From the NCBI RefSeq assembly GCF_017357865.1, contig NZ_CP060096.1:2033001-2097000 (forward strand): DNA of 64,000 nt, read 5' to 3'. Positions 41,090 through 50,331 of this stretch are shown in pieces. The position numbers were made by a program, and so were the translations under genes. Below the pieces are notes generated by a model. It saw nothing but the letters and a program-made list of their open reading frames with translations, was not told where the DNA came from and made no database searches. Position 1 is the stretch's first letter; each line of letters opens with the position of its first letter. Source of the stretch: Aceticella autotrophica. GTDB taxonomy: Bacteria; Bacillota; Thermoanaerobacteria; Thermoanaerobacterales; Thermoanaerobacteraceae.

Positions 41090-41723
41090 TCTTATAATTT
41101 TACTCGCAACATTATATCCCGTCAATATACCACAGATTATAGGGATAATAACAAAAAATAGTCGAAACTCCGCTAAAAATAACCGGATAAAAATACTTTT
41201 TTTACTTTTAATAACATATGCCTTTTTAGTATGTATGGTTTGGCTTGTTGTCCGGGGTATGATAAAGATAACCCTTCCAAAATCTTATTATTGGTATATA
41301 ATAGCAATAATAGTTGCTCCAATGCTTATTTTTTTAGAATATATGACCGGCTATATATGTATCATACTTTCTGGGAATACCCCAAGGGGAATCTCTGTTA
41401 ACAAATATTGGCAAAGGCAGAACATCATAATAACAATTTTTATAATTTTAATTGCCTTATTCGAGGAATTAATTTTTCGAAAAATTTGGTTTGACATTCT
41501 CAGCAGCTCCTTTGGATTCTCTATATTAGCAACAATACTTTTGACTAGTTTGATTTACGGCTTAAATCATTTGTATTTTGGTATATATACAGTATTACAA
41601 AAAATTATATCTGGTGCCTTATTGGGAACCTTATTTTGCCTCAGCGGCGGTTCTGTTGCTATAAGTTTTATTGCACATGGACTTGAAAATTTACTAATAT
41701 CTGTAATAGGAGGTGAACAATGA
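41064..41723 (+). CDS. CPBP-family membrane protease (SagE-like)
   Basis: 219-aa integral membrane protein with about six hydrophobic segments and the three CPBP/Abi motifs: EELIFRK (EExxxR), YGLNH and AHGLEN (HxxxN/B-type). CPBP proteins in streptolysin-type clusters (SagE) are thought to remove the leader peptide and/or give self-immunity. The gene begins inside the YcaO coding end in another frame, and its stop overlaps the next start (ATGA), so expression is tightly coupled to the cluster. Confidence 0.85.
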   Translation: MSFPTPYLSLIILLATLYPVNIPQIIGIITKNSRNSAKNNRIKILFLLLITYAFLVCMVWLVVRGMIKITLPKSYYWYIIAIIVAPMLIFLEYMTGYICIILSGNTPRGISVNKYWQRQNIIITIFIILIALFEELIFRKIWFDILSSSFGFSILATILLTSLIYGLNHLYFGIYTVLQKIISGALLGTLFCLSGGSVAISFIAHGLENLLISVIGGEQ

Positions 41724-42481
41724 TTTTTACTCTTTCTATTCAAACTTATATCTTAATTATAATAGCATTTTTATTAGAAATTGTGTGGAGTGGAGGTTTT
41801 AAATTTTTGTATACAAATCCAAGATTCACAAACAAATTTACTTTGTATATATCTTCATTATTAAACATAAATCCGGCTGTTGTCTCATCGTCACTTTTAA
41901 CATTTTATTATCTTACAGCAGCCCTTACAGGAAGCATTCTTATAAGCCTTTACTCGGGGTGTAATGTAATTTCCCTTTTTTTAATAAATGGAAATTATAA
42001 AGTTATACCTATAACTCTTTTAGGAGCTTTTGCTTCTTTTTCTCTTACATCTTTGGGATTTTCTATGCTTTATGTAATCTTCCCACATATCGATATTGTG
42101 GAAGAAATAAATAAAATACGTTGGATTTCCGGTATTAAAAAATTACCTAAAAATATTGCCTTCATTGTACCTGCATTAAGCGCATGTGCAGAAGAACTTT
42201 TTTTCAGGGGTGTACTTCTTAATGCTTTAATAAAAAATGGTTTCAGTTTTTGGTTATCTTTAACAATTGTTACAATACTTTTTGTGTATGGTCAGGTAAT
42301 TCTTACAGATACAAAAATACAGGCTCTTGTAATATCTATATCATCTTTTGTAATATCTATAATTGGGGGATTACTTTTTATTACAACAGGAAGCATAATT
42401 TCATCAATGATTGTTCATGCTTCTTTTGCCGGTTTTTATACACAATCAAATAATAAAAAAGAAGGTAAGGTGATGATTTGA
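41720..42481 (+). CDS. Second CPBP-like membrane protein, partly degenerate
   Basis: 253-aa polytopic membrane protein with about seven hydrophobic stretches. Motif 1 is intact (AEELFFRGVL), but the second motif, expected FxxxH, reads FVYGQ, and the third reads VHASF without the usual Asn/small residue pattern. It may therefore be non-proteolytic and serve in immunity or transport; it occupies the place of SagF, a membrane protein of unknown role in the streptolysin cluster. RBS GGAGGTG lies inside the end of the preceding gene. Confidence 0.78.
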   Translation: MIFTLSIQTYILIIIAFLLEIVWSGGFKFLYTNPRFTNKFTLYISSLLNINPAVVSSSLLTFYYLTAALTGSILISLYSGCNVISLFLINGNYKVIPITLLGAFASFSLTSLGFSMLYVIFPHIDIVEEINKIRWISGIKKLPKNIAFIVPALSACAEELFFRGVLLNALIKNGFSFWLSLTIVTILFVYGQVILTDTKIQALVISISSFVISIIGGLLFITTGSIISSMIVHASFAGFYTQSNNKKEGKVMI

Positions 42482-43386
42482 TGATTATCGAAGTAAAAAA
42501 CCTAACAAAAAGTTATGAAGGAAAAAAAGCTGTTGATGATGTGTCATTTAATATTGAAGAAGGCGAAATTTTTGGCATTATTGGACCGAACGGTGCAGGA
42601 AAGACAACCATTTTAGAGTGCATAGAGGGTTTAAGAATCCCCGATTCGGGTTATATAAGGGTTCTTAATTTTAATCCTCTCAAAGATAGAAAAAAAATGT
42701 ACGAATATATAGGTGTACAATTACAAGAAACAACCTATCCTGACAGATTAAAGGTATGGGAAATATGCAGATTATTCTCTTCATTTTATAATAACCCTGT
42801 TCCTTATAATGACTTGCTGCGTCAATTTGATTTGGAAGAAAAGAAAAACAGTTACATTTCAAAGCTATCAGGGGGGCAAAAGCAAAAGCTTTCTATTATC
42901 TTGGCTTTAATACCAAATCCAAAGATTGTTTTCCTTGATGAATTAACAACAGGACTTGACCCACAGGCAAGGCGTTCCATGTGGGGCTATATAAAAGAAT
43001 TAAAAGAAAAGGGACTAACAATATGCTTAACAACCCATTACATGGAAGAAGCCGAATACCTATGTGATAGAGTAGCAATTATCAATGAAGGAAAAATTGC
43101 TGCAATTGATACAGTTGATAAACTGATAAATTTAATAGATTCAGGCGTAAAAATAATCTTTACATGTGAAGAAATAGATATAAAAAAACTTGAAAATCTT
43201 ATCTTCATTAAGAAGGTAGAAAAATACAATAATGAAATCCATGTATATTGTGAAAATAAAGATAATTTGACAGATTTAATAAATTTTCTTCAAAATGAAG
43301 GAATTAAATTTTCAAACCTTAAGACAATCAATCCTGGTCTTGAAGATGTTTTTCTGAAAATAACCGGTTATAAAATTGAAAAATAA
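42481..43386 (+). CDS. ABC transporter ATP-binding protein (peptide export)
   Basis: 301-aa ATPase, Walker A GPNGAGKTT (residues 35-43), signature LSGGQKQ and Walker B IVFLDELTTGLDP, followed by the H-loop TTHYM. The extended C-terminal region (DSGVKIIFTCEEI...) is typical of ABC-2 partners. I take ATG 42481, which overlaps the previous stop (TGATG) and follows AAGGTG; a TTG at 42478 is one codon longer. Corresponds to SagG; the partner is the permease downstream. Confidence 0.92.
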   Translation: MIIEVKNLTKSYEGKKAVDDVSFNIEEGEIFGIIGPNGAGKTTILECIEGLRIPDSGYIRVLNFNPLKDRKKMYEYIGVQLQETTYPDRLKVWEICRLFSSFYNNPVPYNDLLRQFDLEEKKNSYISKLSGGQKQKLSIILALIPNPKIVFLDELTTGLDPQARRSMWGYIKELKEKGLTICLTTHYMEEAEYLCDRVAIINEGKIAAIDTVDKLINLIDSGVKIIFTCEEIDIKKLENLIFIKKVEKYNNEIHVYCENKDNLTDLINFLQNEGIKFSNLKTINPGLEDVFLKITGYKIEK

Positions 43387-43402
43387 TACAAAAAGAAAGG
43401 AG

Positions 43403-44182
43403 ATGAACCCTGATTTCAAATTTGAAATCAGACATATTATGAAAGCAATGTATGAGATAACAAAAATTGAATTTAAATTATTTTTAAGATTGTTTCCTGC
43501 CGTATTCTTCTCATTCTTTTTTCCTTCTTTAATGCTTCTGATGTTTGGAGGCATATATGGAAATACTCCTAACAATATGTTTGGGGGGCATGGTGTTGTT
43601 GATGTATCATTTCCCGCTTATACCGCAATGATCATTGCCGTAACAGGAATTATGACGCTTCCCCTTTCTGTTTGCGGCTATAGAGAACAAAAGATTTTAA
43701 AGCGGTATGAAGCTACACCTATCAGCCCATGGCATGTACTTGCATCACAGATCATAATAAATATTATAATGACAATTTGCGGTATGATTTTATTATTTCT
43801 GGTAGGAAAAATCGTTTTTAACCTGCACTTTTTAGGTGCTTTATTCCCTACAATAATCGCACTATTATTATCAATATTCAGTATATTTTCTATTGGTATT
43901 TTAATAGCAAGCCTGTCTCCAAATATAAAAACAGCACAAATAATTGCAAATATCGTATATTTTCCTATGATATTTTTAACAGGTGCTACTATACCGCTTG
44001 AAATTTTTCCTAAGATTATGATTAAAATATCAAAATTTATACCCCTTACGTATTCAGTAGATTTGCTGAAAGGGGTTTGGCTCGGGGGAAAATTATCAGA
44101 TTATACAAATGATATATTGATTCTTCTTATAATAATGACAATATCCTTGCTTATATCAATATTTACATTTAGATGGGAATAA
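43403..44182 (+). CDS. ABC-2 type permease
   Basis: 259-aa membrane protein with six hydrophobic segments (PAVFFSFFFPSLMLLMFGG, MIIAVTGIMTLPLSV, IIINIIMTICGMILLFLV, TIIALLLSIFSIFSIGIL, IIANIVYFPMIFLTGATIP and ILILLIIMTISLLISIF) and the ABC-2 signature around IFLTGATIPLEIFP. The start is uncertain: ATG 43403 has AAGGAG immediately adjacent, TTG 43376 overlaps the ATPase gene, and ATG 43439 has no RBS. Only one permease is present, whereas streptolysin clusters have two (SagH, SagI); it may act as a homodimer. Confidence 0.85.
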   Translation: MNPDFKFEIRHIMKAMYEITKIEFKLFLRLFPAVFFSFFFPSLMLLMFGGIYGNTPNNMFGGHGVVDVSFPAYTAMIIAVTGIMTLPLSVCGYREQKILKRYEATPISPWHVLASQIIINIIMTICGMILLFLVGKIVFNLHFLGALFPTIIALLLSIFSIFSIGILIASLSPNIKTAQIIANIVYFPMIFLTGATIPLEIFPKIMIKISKFIPLTYSVDLLKGVWLGGKLSDYTNDILILLIIMTISLLISIFTFRWE

Positions 44183-44196
44183 GGAGGCAAAGCAAT

Positions 44197-45045
44197 GTGA
44201 AAAAAAACATATCCGAAACCGCTTATTGGGTAGCAATTTATCGTGCTATTGAAAACATAAAACCTGACGCAATATTTCATGACCCTTTTGCATCATTATT
44301 AGCAGGGAATAGGGGCAAAAAAATGCTTCAAAAAATGCCCCATGCCCTATCTTCAGGATGGTCTATGATTGTAAGAACATATATAATTGATAATATTATC
44401 TCTGCTTCTATTAAAGAATATAGTATTGATGTTGTAATAAATATTGGTTCAGGACTTGATACACGTCCTTTTCGCCTTGAAATACCAAAAAATATCTGCT
44501 GGATTGAAATAGACCTGCCTGATATTATATCTTACAAAAAAGAAAAATTAAAAAAATATAAACCATCTTGTCACTTAGACTATATAAGTATGGATATATC
44601 AGATGGAGCAAAGCTTAAAACCTTCATTGAAAAAATAGGCAATAATTTCGAATGTGCTATTATATTAACAGAAGGTTTACTAGTTTATTTAACAGAAAAT
44701 GAAGTAATCTCATTAACAAAAATCCTTTATAATTGTCCATCTGTAAAATATTGGGTATTGGATATCTTATCAAAAGATATTCTTAAAAAGCTTCAAAACC
44801 TTTGGAATGATAAATTATCCTTAATAGATGCGACAATGAAATTCGCTCCTAAAAATCCAAAGGACTTTTTTAATAGGTATTGCTGGAAAAATATAAAATT
44901 CTACTCAATATTAGACGAAGCAAAAAAACTTAACCGTGATATGCCTGGTGCCGCCAAATGGCGTCGATATGAAAAATATATGACAAATGAACAGATCGAA
45001 TATTTGCGAAATCTGGCATGTGTGCTTCTTCTTGAAAAAATTTGA
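44197..45045 (+). CDS. SAM-dependent methyltransferase of the LCM/PPM family
   Basis: 282-aa protein with the leucine carboxyl methyltransferase-type fold: AIFHDPFASLLAGNRG (residues 26-41), the SAM motif VVINIGSGLDTRPFRL (about 79-94), then WIEIDLPDII and ILTEGLLVYL. Family members methylate carboxyl or hydroxyl groups in natural products. As last gene of the cluster it is probably a tailoring enzyme for the peptide, e.g. on the C-terminal carboxylate or a side chain; the target is unknown. GTG 44197 has the good RBS AAGGAGG; ATG 44173 would place that RBS inside the gene. Ends 18 bp before convergent nrdJ. Confidence 0.8.
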   Translation: MKKNISETAYWVAIYRAIENIKPDAIFHDPFASLLAGNRGKKMLQKMPHALSSGWSMIVRTYIIDNIISASIKEYSIDVVINIGSGLDTRPFRLEIPKNICWIEIDLPDIISYKKEKLKKYKPSCHLDYISMDISDGAKLKTFIEKIGNNFECAIILTEGLLVYLTENEVISLTKILYNCPSVKYWVLDILSKDILKKLQNLWNDKLSLIDATMKFAPKNPKDFFNRYCWKNIKFYSILDEAKKLNRDMPGAAKWRRYEKYMTNEQIEYLRNLACVLLLEKI

Positions 45046-45063
45046 TATTCCAGGTTTTAACGG

Positions 45064-48000
45064 TTAAAGGCATTTTGAATACCCACAATTTTTGCATACG
45101 ATACATCCTTCTTCGTGTTGAATTTTACTGCCACATTCAGGACATAAGAATATACCTTCGTCAATTGTTGCTTCTTCATTCTCATTTATATTTAGCTTCA
45201 TTTTTGACCTGTCTTTAACTGTCAGGGCAGGTTCTGCAATTCTTAACTTTATTACCTTCTCAATGACCTTTGCTATCGCATCAGGACATGATAAGACCTT
45301 TATATCTTTATTATTTGCCATTTGCCTTAAGGTGGAATGACACCTTATACCTTTTAATTGTTCAACGATGATTTTTGGGTCCATTCCAGCCCGTAAAGCT
45401 ATTGATATAAGCCTGCTTGTTGCTTCAGACTGAGATGGGCACCCTCCAGCTCTTCCAAGATTTGTGAATACCTCACATATGCCTTCATCATCATAGTTTA
45501 CCGTTATATATAAGTTCCCACAGCCAATCTTTACCTTTTCAGTAATACCTTTAGTAACCGAGGGTCGCTGCCTTGGCACTATATTTTTTCTCAATTCTTC
45601 ACTTTCCTCTTCTTTTTTCTTAATACCTACATTGAGGACTTGAGAATCACGGCTTTTATCCCTGTATATTGTTACACCCTTGCATCCAAGCTTATATGCG
45701 AGCTCATAGACTTCTTTTACCTCATCAACCGTTGCATCATGTCTGAAATTAACCGTTTTTGATACAGCATTATCCACATGTTTTTGAAATACTGATTGCA
45801 TTTTTATATGCCATAAAGGAGCTATATCAAAGGCGGTGACAAAAACCCTCTTTATATCTTCCGGTATCCCATCTATACCTTTTAGCGTCCCTTTCTCAGC
45901 TATTTCTTTCATTAAAGCCTCGGAGTAAAAACCTCTTTTTAAAGCAACTTCTTTAAATACCGGATTTATCTCAATAAGCTTAGTATTATCAAGTATATTT
46001 CTTGTGATACAAAGAGCAAATAAAGGTTCTATACCGCTTGTAGTACCCGCAATAATAGATATAGTGCCTGTCGGTGCTATCGTAGTTGTTGTGGCATTTC
46101 TAAGTTTTAATCCCTTCTCTTTGTAAATACTTTTATCATAATATTTAAATACCCCCCTTTTCTCTGCAATTTCTACTGAAGCCTTCTTTGATGTATTGTC
46201 GATAAATTCCATTAGATTGTCCGCAAATTCAACGGCTTCTGCTGAATTATATGGTATACCCATTTTAAAGAGCATATCTGCAAATCCCATTACTCCAAGT
46301 CCGATTTTTCTCGTCCCTTTTGTCATTTCTTCTATCTGAGGCAGAGGATATTTATTTGCATCTATGACATTGTCAAGAAAATGTACAGCAAAATTTACTG
46401 TTTCACGCAATTTGTCATAATCAACAATATATTCGGCATTTTCTTCTTTAAGCATATTGACAAGATTTATCGAACCGAGATTACAGGATTCATATGGTAA
46501 AAGTGGCTGTTCTCCACATTGATGGACAACTATACCATTGCATATCATCGAATGTGTAATAGGCTCAGTTAAATCATATACCGTTTCTTTGCCTATATAC
46601 TCGACAGAAATTACTTCATCATAATATTTTTCTTTATAAAAAGACTTAAATTTAATGTTCTCAAGCGCCTTTTGTTTCTTTTTAGACATAAAGCCTATCA
46701 TTTTTGCAAATCTATCACGTGATTCTCCAAATACTCCTAACTCATATAAAATACCATCAGTATTGTAAAACTTCTTTTCCCCATTAACAGTAATGTATCT
46801 AAATATTCCTTCTCTCGATTTTCTTGAACGATTCAAGATAACACTTTTTATGCCTAAATTTATTAATAATCTCTGTACACCTTGCAATAATTCTTTACTT
46901 TTAGATGTCAGAACTACCCATGAACTATTAGATTTAGAATTATCCCTAACACTTCCATCGGCAGTAAACAATGCCTGCAAAAAGCCTATAACAGCATCAA
47001 ATGGTGCCTTATATATGCTTTGAGGTACTTCCTTTTTCTCTGCTTTTACAGATTTTATACCTAATTCCTTAAAGAATTCTACAAAATATTTGCTATGATA
47101 TGAAAGATAATAGACGCCATTTGCTCTCCTAATTTCTTTGATATCTTTGCCATATATTTTATTAATAAACGGCTTTAGATGATTCAAAACTCCTAAATCA
47201 TCATTTCCAAAAGTAAATCCTACTCTTGAGTTTTTATCACCATCTCTTAGCCAGCCATTGCCAACAAGCCAGCCTAAGGTTTGCCCCAACTCTTTAGACC
47301 ATTTGTAAGGCAAATTCAATTTATATGTCATTCCATTATTTCCAGTGTAAGTATTATTTGCTTTAAAAGGAAGATCATAAATATTTGAAAAATATCCTCC
47401 TCCTGATTGTATTAAAATTTCATCACTAATTTTAATTTTGCTAAGTTCTTTCCATCCTTTTGTTGTCAAAAATCTATGGTCATGTGTAGCTTTTATTTCA
47501 TAACCAGATTTCGTTGTTAATTTATATACATTCTTTTCGCCATTATTATATACTTTAATTATTCTGTTCAGAAATATACCTTTATAATTCATATCCGGAA
47601 TAGCTTCAGTAATATACTCTCCATTTACTACTTGGTACTGTGTCATAGGTACTCTATTATCAGTAGTAATATTTAATCCACCATTTTGATATTTGTTATA
47701 TATCTCATCAATCCTCATCAACCCATACTCTGTTGATACATAGGTATCCCCTGTGACACATGGGTTAGTTGCTTCAATCTCTCCAACACCAGGTGTCGGA
47801 TTTTTTTCATTTATCCTATTAAGAAAAATAATACCGGGTTCACCGTTTCTCCATGCCATCTCAACAATAAGATCGAAAACTTCTCTTGCATTAAGCTTAT
47901 TTACAACACTTTTTGTATGTGGATCTACGAGATTGTATTCCTTGTCCTCTCTAACAGCCCTCATAAAATCTTCCGTCAAACCAACACTAATATTAAAATT

Positions 48001-48570
48001 AGTCAACTCCTGAATATTTTTCTTACATTGTATGAACTCGATTATATCAGGATGGTCAACTCTGAGTATTCCCATATTTGCGCCCCGACGCCTGCCGCCC
48101 TGTTTAACTGCTTCAGTCGCAGAATTAAACACCTTCATAAAACTTACGGGACCTGATGCAACCCCTCCCGTTGACCTAACTGTTGCTCCCTTACGTCTTA
48201 ATCTTGAAAAACTGAAACCTGTTCCGCCTCCTGATTTATGTATAATAGCCGCAAATTTAACTGCGTCAAATATCTCTTCCATTGAATCTCCTACAGGAAG
48301 AACAAAACAAGCTGATAATTGTCCAAGGGGTCTTCCTGCATTCATCAAAGTAGGAGAATTCGGCAAAAATTCAAGGTTTATCATCATATCATAGAATTTT
48401 CGTTTAAGTGAGTCTATATCCGCATCTTTATCGTATATACGATCTATTTCAGCAATGGTTTTTGATACCCTTTCAAACAATTCTTCAACTGTTTCTACAG
48501 GATTGCCATTTTCATCTTTGGCAAGGTATCTCCTTTCAAGAACCTCCCTTGCATTATCCGTAATTCTCAT
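45064..48570 (-). CDS. nrdJ: Adenosylcobalamin-dependent ribonucleotide reductase, intein-containing precursor
   Basis: Class II ribonucleotide reductase, 1168-aa precursor giving a ~754-aa enzyme after protein splicing. Redox Cys in LSACFVLPVGDSMEE, the radical loop NP-CGEQPLLPYESCNLGS, and phosphate-binding region NATTTTIAPTGTISIIAGTT are present. The C-terminus has a zinc-type domain (FLCPECGSKIQHEEGCIVCKNCGYSKC) for reductant interaction. The 414-residue intein lies between Pro270 and Cys685. ATG 48570 follows GGAGGTATTTAT; upstream in-frame sequence is not coding. Same strand as, and 28 bp downstream of, the aminotransferase gene. Confidence 0.97.
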   Translation of the reverse strand: MRITDNAREVLERRYLAKDENGNPVETVEELFERVSKTIAEIDRIYDKDADIDSLKRKFYDMMINLEFLPNSPTLMNAGRPLGQLSACFVLPVGDSMEEIFDAVKFAAIIHKSGGGTGFSFSRLRRKGATVRSTGGVASGPVSFMKVFNSATEAVKQGGRRRGANMGILRVDHPDIIEFIQCKKNIQELTNFNISVGLTEDFMRAVREDKEYNLVDPHTKSVVNKLNAREVFDLIVEMAWRNGEPGIIFLNRINEKNPTPGVGEIEATNPCVTGDTYVSTEYGLMRIDEIYNKYQNGGLNITTDNRVPMTQYQVVNGEYITEAIPDMNYKGIFLNRIIKVYNNGEKNVYKLTTKSGYEIKATHDHRFLTTKGWKELSKIKISDEILIQSGGGYFSNIYDLPFKANNTYTGNNGMTYKLNLPYKWSKELGQTLGWLVGNGWLRDGDKNSRVGFTFGNDDLGVLNHLKPFINKIYGKDIKEIRRANGVYYLSYHSKYFVEFFKELGIKSVKAEKKEVPQSIYKAPFDAVIGFLQALFTADGSVRDNSKSNSSWVVLTSKSKELLQGVQRLLINLGIKSVILNRSRKSREGIFRYITVNGEKKFYNTDGILYELGVFGESRDRFAKMIGFMSKKKQKALENIKFKSFYKEKYYDEVISVEYIGKETVYDLTEPITHSMICNGIVVHQCGEQPLLPYESCNLGSINLVNMLKEENAEYIVDYDKLRETVNFAVHFLDNVIDANKYPLPQIEEMTKGTRKIGLGVMGFADMLFKMGIPYNSAEAVEFADNLMEFIDNTSKKASVEIAEKRGVFKYYDKSIYKEKGLKLRNATTTTIAPTGTISIIAGTTSGIEPLFALCITRNILDNTKLIEINPVFKEVALKRGFYSEALMKEIAEKGTLKGIDGIPEDIKRVFVTAFDIAPLWHIKMQSVFQKHVDNAVSKTVNFRHDATVDEVKEVYELAYKLGCKGVTIYRDKSRDSQVLNVGIKKKEEESEELRKNIVPRQRPSVTKGITEKVKIGCGNLYITVNYDDEGICEVFTNLGRAGGCPSQSEATSRLISIALRAGMDPKIIVEQLKGIRCHSTLRQMANNKDIKVLSCPDAIAKVIEKVIKLRIAEPALTVKDRSKMKLNINENEEATIDEGIFLCPECGSKIQHEEGCIVCKNCGYSKCL
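46519..47760 (-). other. Intein in NrdJ with LAGLIDADG domain
   Basis: In-frame 414-residue insertion starting CVTGDTYVSTEYG (block A) after ...EATNP and ending ICNGIVVHQ before CGEQ. Block B is KATHDHRFLT; dodecapeptides are LGWLVGNGWL (intein residues ~162-171) and FLQALFTADGS (~260-270). Two oddities: the terminal residue is Gln instead of Asn, and the first dodecapeptide has Asn168 where catalytic Asp is expected. Splicing restores NPCGE, the thiyl-radical motif. Confidence 0.95.
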
Positions 48571-48598
48571 ATAAATACCTCCATACCTAAATTTACCG

Positions 48599-49993
48599 TC
48601 ATCTTTTAAATAGTGAACCAAGGACTGTTTTTGCACTGGATAATGTAATTCCAAGAAGACTTCCGCTTTTTGTCAATATTTCGTCAAGTGCAGCTACTAC
48701 TTTGTCTATCTGTTCCTTTGTAACAATTAAAGGCGGTTCTAATCTAATAACATTTGGATTATTTAATGTATATGCAGTAATTATATGATGTTTATTAGAA
48801 AGCTCGCCGGCAACTAATGAACCAAGATATTCATTTGAAAGTTTTGAAACAGCACCACCTGATATTTTATTTAAAAATCCTCCTTCAGGTTGATTAAATT
48901 CAACCCCAATCATCAATCCTCTTCCCCTGATATCTTTTATTAGCTTATGTTTTTCTTTTAATCTATATAATTGATTTAAAAAGTATTCACCCTTTTCAGC
49001 TGCCTCTTCTGCAAGCTTTTTTTCTATTATAGACTGTATTGCTGTAATTCCTGCTGCACAAGCAAAAGCATTCCCTCCAAATGTAGATGTATGTAAAAGG
49101 CACCTGTCCATAGTACCATAACCACGCTTCCATATCTCATCAGTCGTTATATATGCACCTATCGGCATTACTCCTCCACCTAAGGATTTAGCAAGGCACA
49201 TTATATCCGGTACAACATCATCATGCTCACATGCAAACATTTTTCCTGTCCTGCCAAGTCCTGTTTGAACCTCATCAAATATAAGGAATGCATCGTATTT
49301 TGTGCAAAGCTCTCTTACTTTTTTAAGATAACCTTCAGGAGGTAGATTTATTCCACCTTCACCCTGTATCGGTTCCACAATAAATGCTGCAACATCTTTG
49401 TTTTTTAAAATTTCCTCAAGTTTTCCTTCATCACCAAATGGAACAGATATAGCATCCGGTATAAGGGGTTTAAAATATTTTTGATATTTCTCTCTTCCTG
49501 TTACAGAAAGAGCTCCTGCTGATTTACCATGAAATGAATTTTTGCAATAAACTATTTTATGTTTTCCGGAAGCAATTTTTGCAAGTTTTAAAGCACCTTC
49601 AACAGCTTCCGCTCCACTATTGCAAAAAAAACTCCTCTGTAAATTACCTGGTGTTATCATTGATAAATTCCGTGCCAGAACCCCCGGCAAATTACCAACT
49701 GCTGCCTGTAAAATACTCGGCATATCCCTTACCTTTTCTATAGCTTCAAAGATTTCATCCGGATTATGCCCAAGGTTTAATGCACCATATCCCCCTAAGA
49801 AATCATAGTATTCATTACCGTCACTATCCCAAACAGATACCCCTTTTGCCCTCACAAAGAGCTTATCAAATTGCAACATTGAAAGCATTGATACAAAATT
49901 GGCATTTATAAAATTTTTATAATTATCCCTAACCTGGTCTCTACTTAATTTTAAGGCATCATCCACTGTCATATACTTCATGCTTTTATCCAT
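48599..49993 (-). CDS. Class III aminotransferase (putrescine aminotransferase-like)
   Basis: 464-aa PLP enzyme. Motifs: FFCNSGAEAVEGALKLAK, FHGKSAGALSVTG, IVEPIQGEGGINLPPEGYL, LIFDEVQTGLGRTGKMFA and the PLP-lysine region CLAKSLGGGVMPIGAY. The N-terminal helix and length are those of putrescine or omega-amino acid aminotransferases (YgjG/PatA-type); ornithine or acetylornithine cannot be excluded because nothing nearby is from arginine synthesis. ATG 49993 is 7 nt after AGAGGGG. Precedes nrdJ with 28 bp between, so possibly cotranscribed. Confidence 0.85.
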   Translation of the reverse strand: MDKSMKYMTVDDALKLSRDQVRDNYKNFINANFVSMLSMLQFDKLFVRAKGVSVWDSDGNEYYDFLGGYGALNLGHNPDEIFEAIEKVRDMPSILQAAVGNLPGVLARNLSMITPGNLQRSFFCNSGAEAVEGALKLAKIASGKHKIVYCKNSFHGKSAGALSVTGREKYQKYFKPLIPDAISVPFGDEGKLEEILKNKDVAAFIVEPIQGEGGINLPPEGYLKKVRELCTKYDAFLIFDEVQTGLGRTGKMFACEHDDVVPDIMCLAKSLGGGVMPIGAYITTDEIWKRGYGTMDRCLLHTSTFGGNAFACAAGITAIQSIIEKKLAEEAAEKGEYFLNQLYRLKEKHKLIKDIRGRGLMIGVEFNQPEGGFLNKISGGAVSKLSNEYLGSLVAGELSNKHHIITAYTLNNPNVIRLEPPLIVTKEQIDKVVAALDEILTKSGSLLGITLSSAKTVLGSLFKR

Positions 49994-50055
49994 TTTTCTA
50001 ACCCCTCTTTTGTTTTTAGTATTATCTTTCTTGTGAACCTATAACATCCATTTAT

Positions 50056-50229
50056 TTATTCATCAATAAATTCTATACTATCAAGTTTTTGTTTGACCCT
50101 TGAACGTATTTCTTTTACATACGCTTTTCTTAATACCAGCTGCTCATGTATTTCTTCCTCAGTTAGACCTTCTTTTTTCGATTTATGGTATAGCTCATTG
50201 ATCCTGATTATCATTTCCTTTGTTATCAT
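50056..50229 (-). CDS. DUF896 family small protein (YnzC-like)
   Basis: 57-aa helical hairpin protein, MITKEMIIRINELYHKSKKEGLTEEE followed by IHEQLVLRKAYVKEIRSRVKQKLDSIEFIDE, which is the DUF896 pattern. B. subtilis YnzC is the structural representative, and its role is unknown. ATG 50229 follows GGGGTGA; in-frame upstream sequence overlaps the rRNA terminator and is not coding. Lies right after the rRNA operon. Confidence 0.85.
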   Translation of the reverse strand: MITKEMIIRINELYHKSKKEGLTEEEIHEQLVLRKAYVKEIRSRVKQKLDSIEFIDE

Positions 50230-50280
50230 ATCTTCACCCCATGGTTTGTTTAATAATTCTATTATAAGACTTTTTTTAAA

Positions 50281-50321
50281 AAAATAAAAGAGATAGTCCA
50301 TTTAAAACAGACTACCTCTTT
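50281..50321 (-). terminator. Terminator of the rRNA operon
   Basis: Minus strand arms AAAGAGGTAGTC (50321-50310) and GACTATCTCTTT (50298-50287, two mismatches/wobbles), loop ~11 nt, then TATTTTTTT. About 11 bp after 5S. Confidence 0.8.
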
Positions 50322-50331
50322 ATTTAAATTT

